Assembly (NCBI RefSeq): GCF_036227325.1
Contig: NZ_CP109467.1
Location: 992,001 to 1,056,000 of the forward strand
DNA length: 64,000 nt
Direction: 5' to 3'
Origin: Streptomyces sp. NBC_01465
Lineage (GTDB): Bacteria > Actinomycetota > Actinomycetes > Streptomycetales > Streptomycetaceae
Under the pieces are notes generated by a model that worked only from the letters and a program-made list of their open reading frames with translations, was not told the origin of the DNA and did not search any database. Within the stretch, counting starts at the first letter, position 1, and every line of letters starts with the position of its first letter. This document shows positions 56,986 to 64,000 of the stretch, piece after piece. The translations under genes were made by a program, and so were the position numbers.

Positions 56986-57930
56986 ATGTCCCGTACCCCC
57001 TCACGCCCCTCGCGCGGCGGACGAACCCGCCTGTATCTGTCCGCGGTCGCCGTGGTGGTGGCCGTCGGGGGTGTGTACGCGGCCCTTCCCACCCTGGAGG
57101 CATCGTCGCGGGACGTATCCTCGGCTCCTTCGTCCTCCGCGTCCGCCGTAGCGGGTACATCGAGGACACAGTCAGTGGCGGCGACGACCGAGGAGCCCGC
57201 GGTGGACTACGACGCAGTGCTGGCCGAGGCCATGAAGACCGTCGTGCCGGGCGACGATGCCAGGGTGTCGGTGGCCGTGCTGGATGTGCGGAGCGGGGAG
57301 TCGGCGACGTACGGGGACGGGGAGTTCGACACCGCGAGCATCGTCAAGGTCGACATCCTGGCGGCGCTGCTGCTGCGGGCGCAGGACGACGGGCGTGCGC
57401 TGACCACGCAGGAGAAGTCGTACGCGACCACCATGATCGAGAACAGCAGCAATGCCTCGGCGACGGCCCTGTGGGACGCGATCGGCGGCGCCGACGGGCT
57501 CGATGCCGCGAACCAGCGGCTCGGGCTGACGGGCACCACGGGTGGCGACGGTGAGCTGTGGGGACTGACGCAGACCACCGCCGCCGATCAACTGACGCTG
57601 CTCCGGGCCGTGTTCGGGTCCGGGTCGGGATCCGCGTCCGTGCTGGATGCGTCCTCGCGTACGTACATCAAGGGGCTGATGGGCCAGGTCGAGGCCGACC
57701 AGCAGTGGGGTGTCTCCGCCGCGGGCAGCAGCTGGGAGCTGAAGAACGGCTGGCTGCCCAGGAGCGCCACCGGGCTGTGGGACATCAACAGCATCGGTCA
57801 CGTCACCGCGGGCGGGCGCAGCTACCTCCTCGCCGTGCTCTCCGGCGGCAACTCCTCGCAGAAGGCGGGTATTTCGCTGGTCGAGGACGCGGCGAGGACC
57901 GCCGTCACCGCCATCGCCGGCGCCGTCTGA
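56986..57930 (+). CDS. Class-A beta-lactamase-fold serine hydrolase, exported
   Basis: A 314-residue exported protein: an N-terminal membrane signal (about 16-36), a Ser/Ala-rich linker, then a penicillin-binding fold. The catalytic SxxK is SIVK in FDTASIVKVDILAALLL (about 119-122), SNAS (SxN-like) follows near 149, and KNGW replaces the usual KTG. Activity is therefore uncertain. TAGCGT lies 7 nt before the ATG (leaderless). It overlaps the convergent S8 protease gene by 26 bp. Confidence 0.82.
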   Translation: MSRTPSRPSRGGRTRLYLSAVAVVVAVGGVYAALPTLEASSRDVSSAPSSSASAVAGTSRTQSVAATTEEPAVDYDAVLAEAMKTVVPGDDARVSVAVLDVRSGESATYGDGEFDTASIVKVDILAALLLRAQDDGRALTTQEKSYATTMIENSSNASATALWDAIGGADGLDAANQRLGLTGTTGGDGELWGLTQTTAADQLTLLRAVFGSGSGSASVLDASSRTYIKGLMGQVEADQQWGVSAAGSSWELKNGWLPRSATGLWDINSIGHVTAGGRSYLLAVLSGGNSSQKAGISLVEDAARTAVTAIAGAV

Positions 57931-59068
57931 ACCCGCCGCGCCACACGACCACGGCCCCCGCGAGCAGCGCCACTCCGGCGCCGGCCGCGAGCGGTACGAG
58001 CCAGCCGGACGGGCCTCCGTCCTTCTGTACGGCGTCGGGGCCCGTTCCGAAATACGTGCTGCGGTAGCGGGCGGGCGGGGCGTCGGGCGTGACCTTCGCG
58101 GCGGCCGCGATCGCGGCCGGGGGGTCGATGAAGCCGTAGCCGCGGGCGTCGTCGCGGCCGCCCGCCGGGGGGTTGCTCGCGGTGTCCGTGAGCACCTTCT
58201 TGACCTGGGCCGGGGTCAGTTCGGGATGGGCAGCGCGCAGCAGGGCGACCGCACCGGAGACATAGGCGGAGGCGGCGCTGGTGCCCCAGCCCCGGTAGTA
58301 CGCGCGATCGGGATCGGCGATGACCACGCCGTCCCCGGGGGCGCTGACGGTGGCGTACCAGCGGCGGGTGGAGAACGAGGCGTGGGTGCCGTTCTGGTCG
58401 ACGGCGGCGACCGCGATCACGCCGGGGTAGGCGGCCGGGTAGGAGATGTGGTCGCCGTCCTCGCCGCCGTTGCCCGCGGAGGCGACGACGACGGAGCCCT
58501 TGGCGAGCGCGTACTGCACCGCCGCGTCCTCGGCGGCCTCCGGGTGCGCGGAGGCGCTGTCGTCGCCGAGGGAGAGGTTGATGACGTCGGCGCCGTGGTC
58601 GGCGGCCCAGCGGATCCCCTGGGCGAGGGCGCCGCCCTTGCTCGTACGGGCCTGCTTGCGGGCCGGGTCGGTGGACTCCAGGATGACGCGGACCGGCAGG
58701 ATCTTCGCCTCGGGCGCGATGCCGAGCACCCCGTCTGCGCGGCCCGGACCATGCCCGTGGCCTGCGATGATCCCGGCCATCGCGGTGCCGTGGCGGGCCC
58801 AGGGGCGGTCGCCCTGCTTGGCCCCGAATCCGATGAAGTCCTTGGTGGGCAGCACCTGTCCCGCCAGGTCGGGGTGGCCGGCGTCGACACCGGTGTCCAG
58901 GACGGCGACGGTCACGCCCTTGCCCTTGGTGGTCTGCCAGACCTTCTGCGTGCCCATCGCGTCGAGCGCCCACTGCTGGGCGCGGATGGAGTCGGCGTGG
59001 GCGGTGGTGGAGGGCAGCACGGCCACCGCTGCCGCGGTGAGCAGGGCGACGAGGCCTCGGCGTCTCAT
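57905..59068 (-). CDS. S8 (mycosin-like) serine protease, membrane-anchored
   Basis: A 387-residue exported protease. A signal peptide (1-25) precedes a subtilisin domain with the triad in VLDTGVDAGHPDL (Asp, about 58), RHGTAMAGIIAG (His, about 92) and WGTSAASAYVSG (Ser, about 260). A C-terminal membrane span and basic tail (about 355-387) follow, the mycosin layout of type VII secretion systems, though no ESX genes are adjacent. Coupled (ATGA) to the upstream membrane protein gene. Confidence 0.87.
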   Translation of the reverse strand: MRRRGLVALLTAAAVAVLPSTTAHADSIRAQQWALDAMGTQKVWQTTKGKGVTVAVLDTGVDAGHPDLAGQVLPTKDFIGFGAKQGDRPWARHGTAMAGIIAGHGHGPGRADGVLGIAPEAKILPVRVILESTDPARKQARTSKGGALAQGIRWAADHGADVINLSLGDDSASAHPEAAEDAAVQYALAKGSVVVASAGNGGEDGDHISYPAAYPGVIAVAAVDQNGTHASFSTRRWYATVSAPGDGVVIADPDRAYYRGWGTSAASAYVSGAVALLRAAHPELTPAQVKKVLTDTASNPPAGGRDDARGYGFIDPPAAIAAAAKVTPDAPPARYRSTYFGTGPDAVQKDGGPSGWLVPLAAGAGVALLAGAVVVWRGGFRRRRRWR

Positions 59069-60198
59069 TGAGGTTTCTCCGTTGCCTTGGCGACCGAGGA
59101 GCGTACGCCGCGCTCGATGCGCTCCTCGATGCCCTTGGCGTCGTGGCCGAGTCCTGCCTGGGCGGCGGCCGTTGTCGCGCCGTCCCTGGCTGCCTGGTCG
59201 GCGGGCTGGGGGTCGGTGACCGTACGGCCGTCGGCGAAACCGGTGACGGAGTACAGGACGACCGGTGCGTCGGTCAGGACACTGACCGTCCAGCTCGCGC
59301 GCTGTTTGTCGCCGAAGGCCGCCGCGTCGGTGGCCTTGACCGGGAAGGTGCGCGGCAGCAGATCGGTGCGCTCCGCCAGGCCCTCACGGGTGAAACGGCT
59401 GCGCAGGGCGGACATCGCGGCGGGGTCCGCCTCGGTGAAGACCATGCCGACCGTGGTGACGGACGAGTGGGTCGCGTCGGTGTACGTGGCGCGCAGCATC
59501 CGTACGCATCCGACGGGTTGGAGGACCTTGAGCAGCAGCGGGTCGAAGCCGCCCGCGCAGGAGCTGTCCGGGGCGACGGCCAGCCGGGTCCAGGTCCTGT
59601 CAGCGCCGCCCGGGCCCGCGCCGTCGCCCTTGAGGGTGCGCGGGAAGAGGGAGTCGACGGGGGTGGAGTGCCAGAGGCCGCGCGCCTCGGTGTAGGCGGT
59701 ACGGGCGGAGGGCTCGGCGGAGGTGTCTCCGGTGAGCCAACTCCCGGCGGCGGCACCGCCGATGAGCCCGAGCCCGAGCACCATGCAGACGGCGGCGGCC
59801 GCGGTCCTGGCCGGGTGGCGGGTCGAGACGGGGCGCAGCCGGGTGGTCATCTCGGCCGGGTGCTCGGCCGCGAAAGGGCGCGGCTGCGCGTACTGCGTGG
59901 GCGGCCCGGCGCCGGGCCGCGGCGTCAGATCGACGGACCCGACGGGCCGGCGGCGGGCGGGTGTCGGGGGGCCGGGCGGGAGCGGGGGCGCGGCGGGGCG
60001 CGGCGGCATCTCGGGCGGCAGGGGCGCGGCGGCGCGGGGGGAGGGCGCGGGCGCGGTGATGGGCCGCAGCCGGGTGGTGGTCTCGGCGGGGGCTTCGCGG
60101 GGAGGGCCGGCAGGGGGCGTGTCGGGTGCGGGCGGAAGCGTCTGCGGGGGTGTTGTCGGGCGTGGCGGAACTGGAGCGCGTTGCGCTTCGGTGCTCAT
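59065..60198 (-). CDS. Proline-rich membrane protein, partner of the S8 protease
   Basis: A 377-residue protein. Residues 1-130 are very rich in Pro, Ala and Arg (disordered cytoplasmic tail), with two repeats of TTRLRPI/V; a single span lies at about 133-156; the C-terminal 215 residues are extracellular with two or three Cys (CAGGF, VGCVRM). It overlaps the protease gene (ATGA), so the two are coexpressed. Function unknown. Confidence 0.78.
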   Translation of the reverse strand: MSTEAQRAPVPPRPTTPPQTLPPAPDTPPAGPPREAPAETTTRLRPITAPAPSPRAAAPLPPEMPPRPAAPPLPPGPPTPARRRPVGSVDLTPRPGAGPPTQYAQPRPFAAEHPAEMTTRLRPVSTRHPARTAAAAVCMVLGLGLIGGAAAGSWLTGDTSAEPSARTAYTEARGLWHSTPVDSLFPRTLKGDGAGPGGADRTWTRLAVAPDSSCAGGFDPLLLKVLQPVGCVRMLRATYTDATHSSVTTVGMVFTEADPAAMSALRSRFTREGLAERTDLLPRTFPVKATDAAAFGDKQRASWTVSVLTDAPVVLYSVTGFADGRTVTDPQPADQAARDGATTAAAQAGLGHDAKGIEERIERGVRSSVAKATEKPQ

Positions 60199-60333
60199 CC
60201 CGCCCCCTGGTCATCGGTCTTTCCGTAACTCTAAGGGCTGGCACCGACGGTGCCGGAACCAGTGTTCCGGGCTGCGGCATCTGCCCGGAACATCCCCCTA
60301 CCCTGCGGTAATCACATCTGGCAGGCTTCTGTC

Positions 60334-61536
60334 ATGACGCCTCGTGCTGCTGACCGGACCCGGTACGACCGGGCCACCGCCCATCTCGACGCCCCCCTCG
60401 CCATCGTCGACCTCGAGGCGTTCGACGACAACGCCCGTGATCTGGTCCGCCGCGCCGCGGGCAAGCCGATCCGGGTCGCCAGCAAGTCCGTTCGGTGCCG
60501 GGCGCTCCTGGAGCGGGTCCTCGGGCAGGAGGGGTTCGCGGGGATCATGTCCTTCACGCTGGCCGAGTCGCTGTGGCTGGCACGGTCGGGCTTCGAGGAC
60601 GTACTGCTCGCCTATCCGTCGGCGGACCGTGCCGGGTACGCGGAGCTGGCCGCCGACCCCAAGCTCGCCGCCGCCGTGACCGTGATGGTCGACGACGTGG
60701 CGCAGCTGGCGCTGATCGACGCGGCGCGCGACGGCGGCACGGAGGAGATCAGGGTCTGCCTGGAGCTGGACACCTCGCTGCGGATGCTCGGCGGCAAGGT
60801 GCGCATCGGCGCCCTGCGCTCGCCGCTGCGCGAGCCCGCCCAACTGGCCGAGCTGGCACGGTCGGTGGCCCGCCGGCCCGGCTTCCGGCTGGTGGGGATC
60901 ATGGCGTACGAGGGTCATGTGGCCGGTGTCGGCGACTCGATCGCGGGCCGGCCGCTGCGCTCCAGGGCGGTGCGGCTGATGCAGTCCGCGGCGCGCAAGG
61001 AGCTCGCGACCCGGCGGGCCGCCGTCGTAGCGGCGGTCAGGGCGGTCGTACCGGACCTGGAGTTCGTCAACGGCGGCGGCACCGGCAGCGTCCAGCACAC
61101 GGCCGCCGAGGACGCGGTGACGGAGATCGCCGCCGGTTCGGGGCTGTACGTGCCGCGCCTCTTCGACAACTACACCTCGTTCACGGGCCGCCCCGCCGCG
61201 CTCTTCGCGCAGCCGGTGGTGCGGCGTCCCGGTGTGGGTGTGGTGACCGTGCTCGGCGGCGGATATCCGGCCTCCGGTGCGGCGGGCCCGGACCGGCTGC
61301 CCGTTCCGTACCTCCCCGAGGGGCTGCGCTACGACCCGCAGGAGGGCCCCGGCGAAGTGCAGACGCCGCTGCTCGGCTCGCCCGCCGACGATCTGCTGAT
61401 CGGCGACAAGGTGTGGTTCCGCCACGCGAAGGCGGGCGAGCTGTGCGAGCGGTTCGACGCGCTGCAGCTGGTGGAAGGGGACCGGGTGACGGCGACCGTG
61501 CCGACGTACCGGGGCGAGGGTCACACCTTCCTGTAG
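60334..61536 (+). CDS. Alanine-racemase-fold PLP enzyme (D-amino-acid deaminase/aldolase type)
   Basis: A 400-residue PLP-dependent enzyme of the alanine racemase N-domain fold. The PLP-lysine is in RVASKSVRCRALLERV (about 50), and the middle RPGFRLVGIMAYEGHVAGVGD and the C-terminal VVTVLGGGYPASGAAGPDRLP and FRHAKAGELCERF match D-threonine aldolase or D-serine dehydratase-like (amino-acid deaminase/aldolase) proteins. Substrate not established. It is followed convergently by the SDR gene. Confidence 0.83.
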   Translation: MTPRAADRTRYDRATAHLDAPLAIVDLEAFDDNARDLVRRAAGKPIRVASKSVRCRALLERVLGQEGFAGIMSFTLAESLWLARSGFEDVLLAYPSADRAGYAELAADPKLAAAVTVMVDDVAQLALIDAARDGGTEEIRVCLELDTSLRMLGGKVRIGALRSPLREPAQLAELARSVARRPGFRLVGIMAYEGHVAGVGDSIAGRPLRSRAVRLMQSAARKELATRRAAVVAAVRAVVPDLEFVNGGGTGSVQHTAAEDAVTEIAAGSGLYVPRLFDNYTSFTGRPAALFAQPVVRRPGVGVVTVLGGGYPASGAAGPDRLPVPYLPEGLRYDPQEGPGEVQTPLLGSPADDLLIGDKVWFRHAKAGELCERFDALQLVEGDRVTATVPTYRGEGHTFL

Positions 61537-61539
61537 CGG

Positions 61540-62328
61540 CTAGAGGGGCGTGACGTACGCACCCGAGATGCCGCCGTCGACCAGGAAGTCGGTGGCGTTG
61601 ACGAACGAGGAGTCGTCGCTGGCCAGGAAGGCGACGGCGGCGGCGATCTCGTTCGCCTCGGCGAAGCGCCCCAGCGGGATGTGCACGATACGGCGGGCGG
61701 CCCGCTCGGGGTCGCTCGCGAACAGCTCCTGCAGCAGCGGGGTGTTGACCGGCCCCGGGCAGAGCGCGTTGACGCGGATGCCCTCGCGGGCGAACTGCAC
61801 GCCCAGCTCGCGGGACATGGCGAGCACCCCGCCCTTGGAGGCGGTGTAGGAGATCTGCGAGGTCGCAGCCCCCATACGGGCCACGAAGGACGCGGTGTTG
61901 ATGATCGAGCCGCGGCCCTGGCGCTGCATGTACGGGATGGCGGCCTTGCAGCAGAGGTAGACCGAGGTGAGGTTGACGTCCTGGACGCGCTTCCACGCCT
62001 CGAGTCCCGTGGTGAGGATCGAGTCGTCGTCGGGCGGTGAGATGCCCGCGTTGTTGAAGGCGATGTCCACACTGCCGTAGGTGTCGTACGCCGCCTTGAA
62101 CAGCGCCTCCACCTGGGCGGCGTCGGTCACGTCCACGCGTACGAACGTGCCGCCGACCGCTTCGGCGGCCGCCTTGCCCGCGGTCTCGTCGATGTCGCCG
62201 CAGACGACATGGGCGCCCTCGGAGGCGAGCCGGTGGGCGGTGGCGAGGCCGATTCCACTGCCGGCGCCGGTGATCACGGCGGTGCGGCCGACGAGGCGGC
62301 GGCAGACGGGGGTGGTCTCTTCGGTCAT
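61540..62328 (-). CDS. SDR-family oxidoreductase
   Basis: A 262-residue NAD(P)-dependent enzyme: TGAGSGIG (TGxxxGxG, about 20), NNAG (about 91), catalytic Ser in IINTASFVA, Tyr-Lys in ISYTASKGG (about 160) and PG in CPGPVNTP. It is likely a carbonyl or alcohol dehydrogenase. It lies 4 nt downstream of the aldehyde dehydrogenase gene and probably shares its transcript. Confidence 0.92.
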   Translation of the reverse strand: MTEETTPVCRRLVGRTAVITGAGSGIGLATAHRLASEGAHVVCGDIDETAGKAAAEAVGGTFVRVDVTDAAQVEALFKAAYDTYGSVDIAFNNAGISPPDDDSILTTGLEAWKRVQDVNLTSVYLCCKAAIPYMQRQGRGSIINTASFVARMGAATSQISYTASKGGVLAMSRELGVQFAREGIRVNALCPGPVNTPLLQELFASDPERAARRIVHIPLGRFAEANEIAAAVAFLASDDSSFVNATDFLVDGGISGAYVTPL

Positions 62329-62332
62329 GTGC

Positions 62333-63712
62333 TCAGGCCTCCGTGGAGATGAAGACGTTCTTGGTTTCGGTGAAAGCGGTGAGGGCGTCGGGGCCGAGTT
62401 CGCGGCCGAGGCCGGACTGGCGGTAGCCGCCGAAGGGGGTCCAGTAGCGCACGCTGGAGTGGGAGTTGACGGAGAGGTTGCCGGCGCGGACCGCCTGGGA
62501 GACGCGCAGGGCGCGGCCCACGTCGCGGGTCCAGAGGGAGCCGGAGAGGCCGTACTCGGTGGCGTTGGCGAGACGTACGGCGTCGGCCTCGTCGTCGAAG
62601 GGGAGGACGACGGCCACGGGGCCGAAGATCTCCTCGGTGGCGGCCGGGGAGTCGGGGGCCTCGGCGGTGAGCAGCGTCGGCGGGAACCAGAAGCCGGGGC
62701 CGGTGGGGGCGGTCCCGCGGATCGCCTCGGAGTCGGCCGGGACGTACGAACGGACCCTCTCCAGCTGGGACTTGGAGATCAGCGGGCCCATCTGGGTCTT
62801 CTCGTCCGACGGGTCGCCGACCACGACCGAGGTGATCGCGGGGGCGACGAGGGCGAGGAAGCGGTCGTACACGCTCCGCTCGACCAGGATGCGGGTGCGG
62901 GCGCAGCAGTCCTGGCCCGAGTTGTCGAGGAAGGACATGGGGGTGGCCGCGGCCGCCGCCTCCAGGTCGGAGTCGGCGAAGACGATGTTGGGGCTCTTGC
63001 CGCCGAGTTCGAGGGTGAGGCGCTTCACCCGGTCTGCGCACTTCGCCATGATCTGTTTGCCGACCCGGGTGGAGCCCGTGAAGACGATCTTGGCGACGCC
63101 GGGGTGTTCGACCAGCGCGTTGCCCGCGACGTCGCCCGCGCCGGGCAGCACCTGGAAAAGGTGCTCGGGGAGGCCTGCCTCCAGGGCGAGTTCGGCCAGG
63201 CGCAGTGCGGTGAGGGGTGTTGTCTCGGCGGGCTTGAGGAGTACGGCGTTGCCCGCGGCGAGGGCGGGCGCCGTCCCCCAGGCGGCGATCGGCATCGGGA
63301 AGTTCCACGGGGCGATCACGCCGATGACGCCGAGGGGCTCCAGGAGGGTGATGTCCAGACCGCCGGGGACGGGGATCTGGCGGCCGGTGAGGCGCTCCAC
63401 TCCCCCGGCCGCGTAGTCGAGGAGATCGCGGACGTTGCCGGCCTCCCAACGGGCGTTGCCGAGGGTGTGGCCGGCCTCGCGTACCTCCAACTGGGCGAGT
63501 TCTTCGAGGTGTTCGTCCACGGCGACCGCGAAACGGCGGAGCAGTCGGGCCCGGTCGGCGGGGGCGGCCGCCGACCAGGCGCGCTGGGCCGCGGCTGCCC
63601 GTACGACGGCCGCGTCGACCTCGGCGGCCGTGGTCGCCGGGACGGTGGCGACGACCTCTTCGGTCGCCGGGTTGAGGACGGTGTGCTGCACGTCAGAGCC
63701 GTTCGAATCCAC
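62333..63712 (-). CDS. Aldehyde dehydrogenase
   Basis: A 459-residue NAD(P)-dependent aldehyde dehydrogenase: IAPWNFPMPIAAWGTAPAL (about 130), general base Glu in TLELGGKSPNIVF (about 235), catalytic Cys in NSGQDCCARTRILVERS (about 268), and EEIFGPVAVVLPFDDE. GTG at 63712 follows GGGAG by about 7 nt but lies inside the end of the glutamine synthetase gene; GTG 63691 is the alternative. Coupled with the SDR and GS-like genes. Confidence 0.9.
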   Translation of the reverse strand: MDSNGSDVQHTVLNPATEEVVATVPATTAAEVDAAVVRAAAAQRAWSAAAPADRARLLRRFAVAVDEHLEELAQLEVREAGHTLGNARWEAGNVRDLLDYAAGGVERLTGRQIPVPGGLDITLLEPLGVIGVIAPWNFPMPIAAWGTAPALAAGNAVLLKPAETTPLTALRLAELALEAGLPEHLFQVLPGAGDVAGNALVEHPGVAKIVFTGSTRVGKQIMAKCADRVKRLTLELGGKSPNIVFADSDLEAAAAATPMSFLDNSGQDCCARTRILVERSVYDRFLALVAPAITSVVVGDPSDEKTQMGPLISKSQLERVRSYVPADSEAIRGTAPTGPGFWFPPTLLTAEAPDSPAATEEIFGPVAVVLPFDDEADAVRLANATEYGLSGSLWTRDVGRALRVSQAVRAGNLSVNSHSSVRYWTPFGGYRQSGLGRELGPDALTAFTETKNVFISTEA

Positions 63713-64000
63713 GGCGGAGCTCCCAATCGGTAATCGCGGCGTCGTAGGCCTCCAGCTCGACGCGCGCCATGTTGCTGTAGTGGGCGACGACCTCTTCGCC
63801 GAAGGCGGCCAGCGCGATGGGGCTGGCGGTCCAGAGGTCGGCGGCCTCGCGCAGGGTGGTCGGGACGTGCTCGTAGTCCGCGGCGTAGGCGTTTCCGGGG
63901 CAGGGGTCGGGGAGTTCGAGCTTCTGCTCGATGCCGTACAGACCGGCCGCGACCAGGCCCGCGACGGCGAGGTGCGGGTTGACGTCGCCGCCGGGGAGGC
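63693..64000 (-). CDS. Glutamine-synthetase-like enzyme (partial; GlnA4-like)
   Basis: The C-terminal 102 residues of a glutamine-synthetase-fold protein, entering from the right edge. GGDVNPHLAVAGLVAAGLYGIEQKLELPDPCPGNAY and the end DWELRRGFERL are typical of Streptomyces GlnA-like genes. The 20-bp overlap with the aldehyde dehydrogenase suggests a pathway operon. In S. coelicolor GlnA4 is reported as a gamma-glutamylethanolamide synthetase; assignment here is by resemblance and neighbours. Confidence 0.8.
   Translation of the reverse strand, partial: LPGGDVNPHLAVAGLVAAGLYGIEQKLELPDPCPGNAYAADYEHVPTTLREAADLWTASPIALAAFGEEVVAHYSNMARVELEAYDAAITDWELRRGFERL

Overview
The window is high-GC actinobacterial chromosome, almost certainly Streptomyces. 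Codon third positions are strongly G/C, there are many GTG/TTG starts, translationally coupled ATGA/GTGA overlaps and Tat/lipobox exported proteins, and the gene order argCJBDR ... pheST - kinase - TrmH - rplT - rpmI - infC ... ends in a glutamine-synthetase-like gene, as I remember it from the S. coelicolor core (not checked here). No tRNA, rRNA, insertion sequence, prophage or CRISPR was seen. About 70 genes are packed with short spacers. Gene calls rest on reading the translations and motifs; no database search was possible.

Layout. 1-9.9 kb: the start of a methionine ABC transporter ATPase (metN) behind a short Cys/Met-rich leader ORF; small enzymes and membrane proteins; a secreted glycerophosphodiesterase; a TetR-autoregulated SRPBCC/DUF4166 operon with two palindromic operators; a LemA/DUF2207 pair; an acyltransferase. 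9.9-17.5 kb: a TetR-MFS drug-efflux pair, monomeric isocitrate dehydrogenase and argH with an ARG box. 17.5-21.8 kb: a coupled operon of a GntR regulator, an ADP-ribosylglycohydrolase-family enzyme, an NCS1 permease and a PfkB kinase that looks like a nucleoside or glycoside salvage pathway. 21.8-28.9 kb: a BASS transporter, then a glycan-use operon (binding lipoprotein, two permeases, GH29 fucosidase, PL6-like lyase) behind a LacI-type operator.

28.9-37.7 kb: a hydroxyacid dehydrogenase, then argCJBD-argR in one coupled operon whose promoter lies inside two ARG boxes, then a MerR-HEAT regulator with a HEAT-repeat partner, a metallo-hydrolase and a degenerate histidine phosphatase. 37.7-47 kb: mixed metabolism and regulation, including a MocR regulator and an EamA transporter whose start codons overlap head to head, an EamA-DUF1918 in-frame fusion, a GHL10 glycosidase, a 3-hydroxyacyl-CoA dehydrogenase, a NUDIX hydrolase, an NsdA-like TPR regulator and a SpoIIE-type phosphatase.

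47-55 kb: translation block pheT, pheS, sensor kinase, TrmH methyltransferase, rplT, rpmI and infC. infC appears to start at ATC and has a leader of about 300 nt; structured stems precede rpmI and rplT. 55-64 kb: DUF1844, an aquaporin, an SseB-like protein, a class-A beta-lactamase-fold protein, a mycosin-like S8 protease coupled to a proline-rich membrane protein, an alanine-racemase-fold enzyme, and an SDR / aldehyde dehydrogenase / glutamine-synthetase-like operon that may serve gamma-glutamylated amine (ethanolamine) breakdown. A recurring feature is a TANNNT box 5-8 nt before a start codon with no ribosome binding site, suggesting that many genes here make leaderless mRNAs.
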